Of a stretch of 64,000 nucleotides of DNA, positions 16,296 through 23,586 are shown piece after piece; positions within the stretch are counted from its first letter, which is position 1, and every line of letters begins with the position of its first letter. Below the pieces are notes generated by a model, which saw only the letters and a program-made list of their open reading frames with translations, ran no database searches and had not been told where the DNA came from. The DNA is from Nocardia albiluteola. Lineage in GTDB: Bacteria > Actinomycetota > Actinomycetes > Mycobacteriales > Mycobacteriaceae. The stretch is from assembly GCF_018860155.1 (NCBI RefSeq), contig NZ_JAHKNI010000001.1, positions 881,333 through 945,332 on the forward strand. The letters run 5' to 3'. The position numbers and the translations under genes are program-made.

Positions 16296-16615
16296 GGCAG
16301 ATCCAGGCTGGATACCTCGGAGGCGAATTGATTGTCCTGAGCACGGTATGCGTCCGCTGTGACGCCGAGTGAGGATGCCATCGTCGTGAGTGCGTCGATG
16401 ATTTTCGTGCCACCGTTGCGGCACTCGTTCCACCCGTTGCCGAAACTCGCCGCCGCCGAGCCGCTCCAGCCGCCCGAAGTCAGAGCATCTACCTCGCGTC
16501 CCGCGTCGGCCAGCGATGACCGCAGAATTTCGGCCAGGTCGTAGGCGTACTTCCCGAGCGCCGCGACATCGGCTGGGACTACTGACAGGTCCGAATTTCC
16601 CCCACTCACACTCAT
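16292..16615 (-). CDS. WXG100 family protein, first member of pair
   Basis: A 107-residue protein with the motif GGWSGSAAASFGNGWNE around residues 47-63, the Trp-x-Gly turn between two helices typical of Esx proteins. The ATG at 16615 is chosen; a frame start a few codons upstream adds no conserved residues. It leads the minus-strand toxin island and is coupled to the next WXG100-like gene. Confidence 0.8.
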   Translation of the reverse strand: MSVSGGNSDLSVVPADVAALGKYAYDLAEILRSSLADAGREVDALTSGGWSGSAAASFGNGWNECRNGGTKIIDALTTMASSLGVTADAYRAQDNQFASEVSSLDLP

Positions 16616-16833
16616 GAAATTCGACGCTAACACAAGTCCAGCTCCGGCTGCGTGTTGACAACCACGTCAGAATCGACACGCTATTACTGGTCGGTATGAC
16701 GCACATCAGAGATATTTTCGCTTTGAAAGCCCTGGTCGGCACGACGGTGAATGTGGCGGCCGATGTGCTCGAATCGGTTGTGCGTCCGGCGACACCCCCG
16801 AAAGTACGGCCCACCGCCCCGGTGGGTCGGGCC
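16616..16833. other. Upstream region of the WXG100 operon
   Basis: This stretch separates the toxin island from chsH3 and should contain the promoter of the WXG100 genes. It includes a small hairpin CCCACCG-CCC-CGGTGGG at 16810-16826. A 70-codon plus-strand frame starting at 16696 runs through it, but its second half crosses both hairpins and I do not support it as a gene. Confidence 0.4.
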
Positions 16834-16860
16834 CGGCAGTGTGATGAGGGGGCACTGCCG
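16834..16860 (-). terminator. Hairpin downstream of chsH3
   Basis: Perfect 8-bp stem CGGCAGTG/CACTGCCG with an 11-base loop, 37 bases beyond the chsH3 stop. Probable rho-independent-type end of the kstD-chsH3 transcript, without a T run. Confidence 0.5.
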
Positions 16861-16897
16861 ACGCCTTCCGGCTCCGGGGCGGCGGGGTCTGGGGGGC

Positions 16898-17761
16898 TCA
16901 GGAGGTGAAGGTCAGCCTCACGTCGCCGAGCACCGGGGCCTCGTCGCGCTCCACCACGGTGGCCGCGATGACGAGCTCATTACCCTTCAACCACATTCGG
17001 GACCGAATTGTTTCCCCCGGGTAGAGCACGCCCGCGAAACGCGCCCGGAATCCCGTGACGCGGCTCGCGTCCGAGTCCAGCACCGTGTCGACCGCGCTCT
17101 TGCAGACCAGGCCGTAGGTGCACAGCCCGTGCAGGATGGGGTTGGGAAATCCTGCGGCACGGGCGAATTCGGGATCCGAATGCAGCGGGTTGCGATCGCC
17201 GCACATGCGGTAGAGCAGCGCCTGCTGCGGCAGCGTCGGGGTGGTGATGTCGAAATCCGGCGTGCGGTCCGGCAATTCGATCTTGCTGCTGGGCCCGCGC
17301 TCGCCGCCGAAGCCGCCCTCGCCCTTGGCGAAGATCGACGAGCGTGCGGTCCACAGCAATTCGCCGTCCGAACCGGTAACGGTGGTCTCGTGCGCGATCA
17401 CCGCCGCCGAGCCCTTGTCCCATACTTCGGTGATGCGCCCGGTGCTGCTGGCCTTGCCCGCGGCCGGAATCGGCCGGTGCACCACGACCTCCTGGCTGCC
17501 GTGCACGACCTTGGCCAGGTCGATCTCCACGCCCGGATAGCTCACCCGGGGCGGCTCGGTGACCCGCATGGTCGGCGCGACCGTCGCGAACGTCGGCAGC
17601 ACCTGAGGGGCGGTGTCGTGCAGGTAGCGCAGCTCGCCCGGGTCGGTCCAGCGTGCGCCCGCGCTCAGGCCCAGGTGGTAGAGCTGCACGTCGGACGGGG
17701 TCCACGCGAACTCCTGGGTCGGGAGTTCGGCGCCCAGCGCCACGGTCGGGTCGATCGGCAT
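16898..17761 (-). CDS. chsH3: 2-enoyl-CoA hydratase ChsH3 (MaoC type, double hotdog)
   Basis: A 287-residue protein starting MPIDPTVALGAELP, resembling mycobacterial Rv3538. It has an N-terminal pseudo-hotdog half and a C-terminal catalytic hotdog with the hydratase-2 motif YRMCGDRNPLHSDPEFARAA (Asp/His dyad) followed by ILHGLCTYG. In M. tuberculosis this enzyme hydrates an early 24-enoyl-CoA intermediate of cholesterol side-chain beta-oxidation. The ATG at 17761 has GGAG seven bases upstream; a longer frame upstream is Arg-rich and unsupported. It follows kstD on the same strand, as in mycobacteria. Confidence 0.9.
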   Translation of the reverse strand: MPIDPTVALGAELPTQEFAWTPSDVQLYHLGLSAGARWTDPGELRYLHDTAPQVLPTFATVAPTMRVTEPPRVSYPGVEIDLAKVVHGSQEVVVHRPIPAAGKASSTGRITEVWDKGSAAVIAHETTVTGSDGELLWTARSSIFAKGEGGFGGERGPSSKIELPDRTPDFDITTPTLPQQALLYRMCGDRNPLHSDPEFARAAGFPNPILHGLCTYGLVCKSAVDTVLDSDASRVTGFRARFAGVLYPGETIRSRMWLKGNELVIAATVVERDEAPVLGDVRLTFTS

Positions 17762-17868
17762 CTGTTCTCCTAGCTGGTCACGGCTGCGGTCGGCAGCCGG
17801 AAGTTCGTTTCGGCGCGCCCGCACGAACTCGGGGCCGCGCGATCGACTGGATCGTCTCCATCGTGGAC

Positions 17869-17878
17869 GAACCTGTTC
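17869..17878. promoter_or_regulatory. Weak KstR-like core upstream of chsH3
   Basis: The palindromic core GAAC-CT-GTTC matches the inner part of the KstR consensus TnnAACnnGTTnnA, but the flanking T and A are absent. It lies in the 153-base kstD-chsH3 gap, about 108 bases before the chsH3 start, so chsH3 may have its own KstR-controlled promoter. Confidence 0.4.
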
Positions 17879-17914
17879 ACAATTCCGTCGCCGATCCCGG
17901 TCACCGAATATCTC

Positions 17915-19603
17915 CTACTTGGCCGCGGCGCGGGGCTGCACCCGCTCGACGATGTCCTTGATCGCCAGGTACCCGAACGCGATCGCGGGGCCGATGGTCG
18001 CGCCCGGTCCGGCGTAGGTGTGGCCCATGACCGGCGCGGAGCAGTTGCCCGAGGCGTACAGCCCCTCGATGACGGTCTCGTCCTCGCGTAGCACCCGCCC
18101 CGCGGTGTCGGTGACCAGGCCGCCCTTGGTGCCGAGGTCGCCGGGCACCATCTTGGCCGCGTAGTACGGACCCTGCACCAGCCCGGCCAGGCTCGGATTC
18201 GGCTTCACCGTCGGGTCGCCGTAGTAGCGGTCGTACGCGCTGTTGCCGCGCCCGAAGTCCTCGTCTTTCCCCTTTTCGGCGAAGCCGTTGAAGCGGGTGA
18301 CGGTCTCGGCGAGCGCGTCGGCCGGCACGCCGATCTTCTCGGCCAGCTCGGGCAGGGTGTCGGCCTTGACGATCAGGTCGTTTTCCATCCAGCGGGACGG
18401 AATGCGCTGGCCGGGCTGTAATCCGGCGAAAATGTAGCGGTTGCGGTAGCGCTGGTCGAACACCAGCCACGCGGGCACGTGTTCGCCCGGGCCCTCACCC
18501 TGTCCATATTTGCCGCCGTACATCGTGTGCACGGCCTCGACGTAAGGAGCGGACTCGTTACCGAATCGCTTGCCGCCCGCGTCGACCATGATGCTGCCGG
18601 GCAGATTGCGCTCGGCCAGCGCGAACCACGGCCGGCCGCCCTTGAAGAGGGTCGGTCCCCACCACGCGTCCTCCATGACGTCGATGTCGGCGCCGACGGC
18701 CATGCCCGCGGTGATGCCGTCGCCGGTGTTGCCGGCCGCGCCCGTGGTCCACTCGGTGGTGATCGGCTCGCGCTGGTACTTGTGCCGCATCTCGGCGTTG
18801 TGTTCGAAGCCGCCCGAGCCCAGCACGACGCCGTAGCGGGCGCGGAAGGTGACCGGCTCGCCGTCCTGCGTTGCCTCGACGCCGACGACGCGCCCGTCCT
18901 CGACCACCAGCCCGGTCAGCGGGGTGTTCAGCAGCAGCGGCACGTTCGCGTCCATCAGGCCCTTGCGCATGGCGGCGATGAGCGCCTGGCCCATACCCAG
19001 CAGATGCTTGCCGGTGGCCTTGGCCCAGTAGGTGCGCGCGCCGACGCGCATGGCGCGCAGCATGCCGACCGGGTGCCGCTTGATCAGGTTCAGCTTGACG
19101 AAGTCGGCCTGGGTGACCACGACGTTCAGCGGCGCCTTGGCGTAGGGCGGCTCCAGGTTGAACCGCTCGGCGCCGAGGATCTTGGCGTTGAAGGGCTTCG
19201 GCTCGCAGGAGCGTCCGGTGGACCGGCCGCCGGGGGCCTCCGGGTAGTAGTCGGAGTAGTTGGGCACCCAGCGCATCTTCAGCGGGGTGTGGTCCAGCAC
19301 GAAGTCGAACGCCTCGGCGCCGCGGTCGATGTAGGTGTCGATCCGGTCGGCGGGCGCGGCATCGCCGATGATGCTGTGCAGATAGGTGCGCGCGTCCTCG
19401 CGGTCGTCGGGGCGTCCCGAGGCCTGCAGCGCCTTGTTGCCCGGGACCCACACACCGCCGCCGCTGCGGGCGGTGTTCCCCCCGTAGTGCGCGGCCTTCT
19501 CGATGAGCACCGTGCGCAGGCCGTGGTGCGCCGCGGCGAGGGCGGCGGTCATCCCGGCGGCGCCGCTGCCGACCACCACCACGTCGTATTCCCGATCAGT
19601 CAT
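17915..19603 (-). CDS. kstD: 3-ketosteroid delta-1-dehydrogenase
   Basis: A 562-residue FAD enzyme that desaturates ring A of 3-ketosteroids (1,2-position), needed to open ring B in sterol catabolism. The N-terminal dinucleotide motif is VVVGSGAAGMTAALAA. The active-site segment HTYAGPGAT near residues 528-536 contains the Tyr and Gly known as Tyr487/Gly491 in the Rhodococcus enzyme; NYSDYYPEAPGG and YVEAVHTMYG hold the other conserved tyrosines. The ATG at 19603 is preferred over a GTG three codons upstream because a KstR operator begins two bases before the ATG. It is divergent from hsaE. Confidence 0.93.
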   Translation of the reverse strand: MTDREYDVVVVGSGAAGMTAALAAAHHGLRTVLIEKAAHYGGNTARSGGGVWVPGNKALQASGRPDDREDARTYLHSIIGDAAPADRIDTYIDRGAEAFDFVLDHTPLKMRWVPNYSDYYPEAPGGRSTGRSCEPKPFNAKILGAERFNLEPPYAKAPLNVVVTQADFVKLNLIKRHPVGMLRAMRVGARTYWAKATGKHLLGMGQALIAAMRKGLMDANVPLLLNTPLTGLVVEDGRVVGVEATQDGEPVTFRARYGVVLGSGGFEHNAEMRHKYQREPITTEWTTGAAGNTGDGITAGMAVGADIDVMEDAWWGPTLFKGGRPWFALAERNLPGSIMVDAGGKRFGNESAPYVEAVHTMYGGKYGQGEGPGEHVPAWLVFDQRYRNRYIFAGLQPGQRIPSRWMENDLIVKADTLPELAEKIGVPADALAETVTRFNGFAEKGKDEDFGRGNSAYDRYYGDPTVKPNPSLAGLVQGPYYAAKMVPGDLGTKGGLVTDTAGRVLREDETVIEGLYASGNCSAPVMGHTYAGPGATIGPAIAFGYLAIKDIVERVQPRAAAK

Positions 19604-19604
19604 G

Positions 19605-19618
19605 TAGAACACGTTATA
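19605..19618. promoter_or_regulatory. KstR operator at kstD
   Basis: TAGAACACGTTATA fits the KstR consensus TnnAACnnGTTnnA at all fixed positions. It ends two bases from the kstD ATG. Read on the minus strand, TATAAC within it could be the kstD -10, with TAGACC about 17 bases upstream as -35, so repressor binding would block the promoter and the transcript would be nearly leaderless. Confidence 0.8.
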
Positions 19619-19682
19619 GAATCAGTCCCGGGTTGGTCTATATTGGTCTGGCAGAAGGTGCTGCTGAGGCAGGTTTTCGCAG

Positions 19683-19696
19683 GAAAACTCGTTTCA
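19683..19696. promoter_or_regulatory. Second KstR-like site, hsaE side
   Basis: GAAAACTCGTTTCA matches the KstR consensus except for G at the first fixed T. It lies 41 bases before the hsaE ATG, so it could control the hsaEGF operon independently of the kstD site. A direct repeat TTGGTCT at 19633-19639 and 19643-19649 lies between the two sites. Confidence 0.55.
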
Positions 19697-19736
19697 GTTT
19701 CTGTCTCGGCCACCGACCGGGGCCCCAGTGGAAGGA

Positions 19737-20528
19737 ATGAGCGTGCTGTCCGACGCGGTACGGAGCGAACTGGCCGCGGAGCTCGCGGCCGCCGAACGCG
19801 ACCGGGTGCCGATCGACCCGCTGGTCGTGCGGCATCCCGGGATCGACGTTGTCGATGCCTACGAGATCCAGCTCATCAACATCCGTAAGCGTCTCGACGC
19901 GGGCGCGAAGGTCGTCGGCCACAAGGTCGGGCTGTCGTCCGAGGCGATGCAGAAGATGATGGGCGTGGACGAGCCCGACTACGGGCACCTGCTCGCCGAC
20001 ATGCAGGTCTTCGAGGACGTTCCGGTGGACACCTCCAAGTATCTGTACCCGCGGGTGGAGGTGGAGGTCGGCTTCGTGCTCGGCGCCGACCTGCCCGGCG
20101 AGGACTGCACCGAGGCCGACGTGCTGGCCGCGACGGTCGCCTACGCGCCCTCGATCGAGCTGATCGACACCCGCATCAAGGACTGGAAGATCGCGCTGTG
20201 CGACACCATCGCCGACAACGCGTCGTCGTGCGGGTGGGTGCTCGGACCCGAGCGCGTCGCGCCGGATCAGTTGGACATCAAGAAGATCGACGCCCGGCTC
20301 ACCCGCAACGGCGAGGTCGTCGCCGAGGGGCGCAGCGACGCGGTACTGGGCGATCCGACCATCGCGGTGGCCTGGCTGGCCCGCAAGGTCGCCTCGTTCG
20401 GCGTGCGCCTGAAGGCCGGGGACATCGTGCTGCCCGGCTCGTGCACCCGCGCCATCGATGCCCGTCCGGGCGATGCCTTCCACGCCGAGTTCGCCGGACT
20501 CGGCTCTGTCCGTCTGCAATTCAGCTAG
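19737..20528 (+). CDS. hsaE: 2-hydroxypentadienoate hydratase HsaE
   Basis: A 263-residue member of the 2-keto-4-pentenoate hydratase family (VVDAYEIQLINIRKRLDAGA; VGHKVGLSSEAMQKMMGV; YLYPRVEVEVGFVLGADLPG). In steroid ring degradation HsaE hydrates 2-hydroxyhexa-2,4-dienoate to 4-hydroxy-2-oxohexanoate. First gene of hsaE-hsaG-hsaF, divergent from kstD. The ATG at 19737 directly abuts GGAAGGA, an unusually short spacing; GTG at 19743 would have a better spacing of six bases and may be the true start. Confidence 0.9.
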   Translation: MSVLSDAVRSELAAELAAAERDRVPIDPLVVRHPGIDVVDAYEIQLINIRKRLDAGAKVVGHKVGLSSEAMQKMMGVDEPDYGHLLADMQVFEDVPVDTSKYLYPRVEVEVGFVLGADLPGEDCTEADVLAATVAYAPSIELIDTRIKDWKIALCDTIADNASSCGWVLGPERVAPDQLDIKKIDARLTRNGEVVAEGRSDAVLGDPTIAVAWLARKVASFGVRLKAGDIVLPGSCTRAIDARPGDAFHAEFAGLGSVRLQFS

Positions 20529-20547
20529 AAGCCCGTAGGAGATAACC

Positions 20548-21450
20548 GTGGGGAAAGTCACCGCCGCGATCGTGGGATCGGGCAACATCAGCACCGACCT
20601 GCTGTACAAGCTGCTGCGCTCGGAGAGCATCGAGCCGCGCTGGATGGTCGGAATCGACCCGGACAGTGAGGGTTTGAAGCGGGCCCGGGGCCTGGGCCTC
20701 GAGACCTCGCACGAGGGAGCGGACTGGCTGCTGGCGCTGCCGCAGAAACCGGACCTGCTGTTCGAGGCCACCTCGGCGTACGTGCACCGCGCGTACGCGC
20801 CCAAGTACGAGGCCGCCGGCATCAAGGCGATCGACCTGACCCCGGCCGCGGTCGGCCCGGCCGTGATTCCCTCGGTGAACCTCGACTCGCTCACGGACGC
20901 ACCGAATGTCAACATGATCACCTGCGGTGGCCAGGCGACGATTCCGATGGTCGCGGCCGTCTCGCGCGTCGTGCCGGTGCCCTACGCGGAGATCGTGGCC
21001 TCGGTGTCGTCGGTGTCCGCCGGCCCCGGAACCCGCGCCAACATAGACGAATTCACCAAGACCACGTCCCGGGGTGTGGAGACCATCGGCGGCGCGCAGC
21101 GCGGCAAGGCCATCATCATCCTGAATCCGGCCGAGCCGCCGATGATCATGCGAGACACCATCTTCTGCGCGATCCCGGAGGATGCCGACCACGACGCCAT
21201 CACCGAATCCATCCACCGGATGGAGAAGTCGGTGCAGCAGTACGTGCCCGGCTACCGCCTGCTCAACGAGCCGCAGTTCGACGAGCCCTCGGTGATTTCC
21301 GGTGGTATGGCCAAGGTTTCGATCTTCGTCGAGGTCGAGGGCGCGGGCGATTTCCTGCCGCCGTACTCGGGCAACCTCGACATCATGACCGCCGCCGCCA
21401 CCCGCGTGGGTGAAGTTCTGGCCGACCGCATCAGCTCGGCTCGGGTGTAG
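20548..21450 (+). CDS. hsaG: Acylating propanal/acetaldehyde dehydrogenase HsaG
   Basis: A 300-residue acylating aldehyde dehydrogenase of the MhpF/DmpF family. The Rossmann motif [14 protein letters not shown] is at the N-terminus, and the catalytic Cys lies in MITCGGQAT near residue 132. It converts the aldehyde released by HsaF (propanal from steroid rings) to the acyl-CoA and works as a channelling complex with that aldolase. GTG start with AGGAG six bases upstream. The gap to hsaE is 19 bases and to hsaF 13 bases. Confidence 0.95.
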   Translation: MGKVTAAIVGSGNISTDLLYKLLRSESIEPRWMVGIDPDSEGLKRARGLGLETSHEGADWLLALPQKPDLLFEATSAYVHRAYAPKYEAAGIKAIDLTPAAVGPAVIPSVNLDSLTDAPNVNMITCGGQATIPMVAAVSRVVPVPYAEIVASVSSVSAGPGTRANIDEFTKTTSRGVETIGGAQRGKAIIILNPAEPPMIMRDTIFCAIPEDADHDAITESIHRMEKSVQQYVPGYRLLNEPQFDEPSVISGGMAKVSIFVEVEGAGDFLPPYSGNLDIMTAAATRVGEVLADRISSARV

Positions 21451-21463
21451 GAAGGAAACAGAC

Positions 21464-22501
21464 ATGCCTTATTCGCAAGAGCTCGACATCCGCGTCACCG
21501 ATACCTCGCTGCGCGACGGTTCGCATCACAAGCGGCACCAGTTCACCGCGACCGAGGTGCGCGACATCGTCGCCGCGCTGGACGGCGCGGGCGTGCCGGT
21601 GATCGAGGTGACCCATGGCGACGGCCTGGGCGGCTCCTCGTTCAACTACGGCTTCTCCAAAACCCCTGAGCAGGAACTGGTCACGATCGCCGCGCAGACG
21701 GCCAAGCGGGCCAAGATCGCGGTGCTGATGCTGCCGGGCGTCGGGGTCAAGGAGGACATCAAGGTCTCCCAGGACAACGGCGCCTCGATCGTGCGCATCG
21801 CCACGCACTGCACCGAGGCCGACGTGTCCATCCAGCACTTCGGACTGGCCCGCGAGCTGGGACTGGAAACCGTTGGCTTCCTGATGATGTCGCACTCCCA
21901 GCCGCCGGAGGTGCTGGCCAAGCAGGCGCGCATCATGGCCGACGCCGGATGCCAGTGCGTGTACGTGGTCGATTCGGCGGGCGCGCTGGTGCTGGATCAG
22001 GTCTCCGACCGCATCGCCGCGGTCGTGGCCGAGCTCGGTGACGATGCGCAGGTCGGCTTCCACGGTCACGAGAACCTGGATCTGGCCGTGGCCAACTCGG
22101 TGTACGCGGTGAAGGCCGGCGCCAAGCAGATCGACGGCAGCGCACGGCGTTTCGGCGCGGGCGCGGGCAACACCCCGGTCGAGGCGTTCGTCGGTGTCTG
22201 CGACAAGCTGGGCATCAAGACCGGCATCGACTTCTTCGCGATCGCCGACGCCGCGGAAGACGTTGTGCGCCCGGCCATGCCGCAGGAGTGCCTGCTCGAT
22301 CGCCAGGCCCTGATGATGGGCTACGCGGGCGTGTACTCGAGCTTCCTCAAGCATGCCGAGCGTCAGGCCGAGCGGTACGGGGTCTCCGCGGCGGAGATGC
22401 TGGTGCGCGCCGGCAAGCGCAAGCTGGTCGGCGGCCAGGAGGATCAGCTGATCGACATCGCGCTGGAGTTGCGGCGGGAGCAGCAGGCGGTCACCGCCTG
22501 A
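21464..22501 (+). CDS. hsaF: 4-hydroxy-2-oxohexanoate aldolase HsaF
   Basis: A 345-residue DRE-TIM aldolase (DmpG/HsaF family). The metal- and substrate-binding motif is [17 protein letters not shown] at residues about 11-27, and the HGH of [12 protein letters not shown] provides two metal ligands near residue 200. It splits 4-hydroxy-2-oxohexanoate into pyruvate and propanal, passing the aldehyde to HsaG. The ATG at 21464 follows GGAAGGAAA; upstream extension overlaps hsaG and is rejected. A GNRA-capped hairpin 14 bases after the stop ends the operon. Confidence 0.95.
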   Translation: MPYSQELDIRVTDTSLRDGSHHKRHQFTATEVRDIVAALDGAGVPVIEVTHGDGLGGSSFNYGFSKTPEQELVTIAAQTAKRAKIAVLMLPGVGVKEDIKVSQDNGASIVRIATHCTEADVSIQHFGLARELGLETVGFLMMSHSQPPEVLAKQARIMADAGCQCVYVVDSAGALVLDQVSDRIAAVVAELGDDAQVGFHGHENLDLAVANSVYAVKAGAKQIDGSARRFGAGAGNTPVEAFVGVCDKLGIKTGIDFFAIADAAEDVVRPAMPQECLLDRQALMMGYAGVYSSFLKHAERQAERYGVSAAEMLVRAGKRKLVGGQEDQLIDIALELRREQQAVTA

Positions 22502-22514
22502 TATTCGGTGTGCG

Positions 22515-22546
22515 AGGGCCGCGGACGGGAAACCGTCTGCGGCCCT
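22515..22546 (+). terminator. Terminator of hsaEGF
   Basis: A 14-bp stem (AGGGCCGCGGACGG / CCGTCTGCGGCCCT, one G-U pair) is capped by a GAAA tetraloop and followed by TTTGCCGTTTG. It lies 13 bases after hsaF. Confidence 0.8.
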
Positions 22547-22750
22547 TTGCCGTTTGCGGGCCGGGTAGTCCCGCCGAATTCTCGCTCCGTCCGGTAGGTG
22601 CTACGCCCGTTCGCAGAAGTACCCCTCGGACGTAACGACTATCGGCGCATGGCCGATTGGACGATCGTGGGGCGGTTTCCGCTGCCCGTTTCCGCCGGGT
22701 GCGGAGCGAAGCGATTTTGGACTAGAAAATTCCTGTAAAAACGATATGCT

Positions 22751-22914
22751 TGCCGAGGCAGATTCGGGGTGGTCCGAATCAGCTAATGGCTGGTTGCCGG
22801 CTGGATGCGGTAGGTCATCCGGAATGTCGGTAATGCAGCCAACTTCCGGCTAATGTCGGGTTAGCTGGAAGCGTAAACGAAGGGCCCGATCCATGACGAG
22901 GGGATCGGGCCCTT
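22751..22914 (+). ncRNA. Candidate structured small RNA with intrinsic terminator
   Basis: This gene-free stretch contains three hairpins in a row followed by a terminator: GATTCGG/CCGAATC (22761-22780), CTGGATG/CATCCGG (22801-22822, one G-U), TTCCGGCTAA/TTAGCTGGAA (22844-22870, one G-U), then AAGGGCCCGATCC/GGATCGGGCCCTT (22880-22914). The region is richer in A and T than its neighbours. TATGCT at 22745-22750 could be a -10, but no matching -35 is at the usual spacing. The terminator ends only 17 bases before the next TetR ATG, so it could alternatively be an attenuating leader of that gene. No Rfam class is recognised; boundaries are approximate. Confidence 0.5.
22880..22914 (+). terminator. 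Strong hairpin before the TetR gene
   Basis: Perfect 13-bp stem AAGGGCCCGATCC/GGATCGGGCCCTT with a 9-base loop, followed by CTGTATTGT. It ends the candidate RNA and is too far (about 380 bases) from hsaF to be needed by that operon, which has its own terminator. Confidence 0.7.
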
Positions 22915-22931
22915 CTGTATTGTCTGGCGCA

Positions 22932-23564
22932 ATGTCACAGGAGACGAATGCGGGCAGAATGTACGCCGGGCAGCCCGTAGAAGACCGGCAGCGGCAACGA
23001 CGTGCGCGTTTTCTGGAGTCGGGATTAACGGTGTTCGCGCGCGACGGCTATGGCAATAGCTCGGTCGGCGCAATCTGCAAGGACGCCGGGCTCTCGTCTC
23101 GACAGTTCTACGAGGAGTTCACCGGACGCGAATCGCTGCTACTGGAGCTATACGAACAGATCGACCGGCAATCGCGCGAGGCCGTGGCCGCCGTCCTCGC
23201 CGACCGCGCAGACGCGTCGGCGGTCGACACCATCGATGCCGCGGTGCGGGCCTACATCGAAGCCATCGGCCGCGATCCACGCAAGGCGCGTGTCGCGCTG
23301 GTGGAGGTGGTCGGTGCCGGCCCGAAGGTGGAGAAGTTCCGCCTCGAGCTGCGCCGCGCCTGGGGTGCGCTCCTTGCCGGCGCCGCGGAAGATGCTGCGC
23401 TACATGGAGAAATCCCGCCCGGCGACTACGAGATGCGGGTCCTGGCGATCATCGGCGCGGTCAACTACGTCGTGGATGCCTGGAGCGGTACCGATCCGCG
23501 ACCGGCCCTCGACGATGTCATCCGGGTGTTGCGGCGCATCATCCTAGGCGCTGTCAGTGCCTAG
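22932..23564 (+). CDS. TetR-family transcriptional regulator
   Basis: A 210-residue regulator with the TetR DNA-binding domain at about residues 19-66 (FLESGLTVFARDGYGNSSVG; DAGLSSRQFYEEFTGRESLL) and a C-terminal domain of the type found in mycobacterial lipid-related TetR proteins. The ATG at 22932 follows a terminator hairpin; a frame start at 22893 would place coding sequence inside that hairpin, so I reject it. The next gene begins 22 bases downstream on the same strand. Target genes are not evident. Confidence 0.85.
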   Translation: MSQETNAGRMYAGQPVEDRQRQRRARFLESGLTVFARDGYGNSSVGAICKDAGLSSRQFYEEFTGRESLLLELYEQIDRQSREAVAAVLADRADASAVDTIDAAVRAYIEAIGRDPRKARVALVEVVGAGPKVEKFRLELRRAWGALLAGAAEDAALHGEIPPGDYEMRVLAIIGAVNYVVDAWSGTDPRPALDDVIRVLRRIILGAVSA

Positions 23565-23586
23565 GTAGGCCGCTAGCATCGCAAGG

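Noticed and set aside
16696..16908. 70-codon plus-strand frame upstream of the WXG100 genes
   Set aside because: It has no Shine-Dalgarno element, crosses two hairpins and ends inside the opposing chsH3 gene.
22893..22931. Upstream start for the TetR gene
   Set aside because: It lies within the loop and right arm of a 13-bp terminator stem; the ATG at 22932 is the first sensible start.
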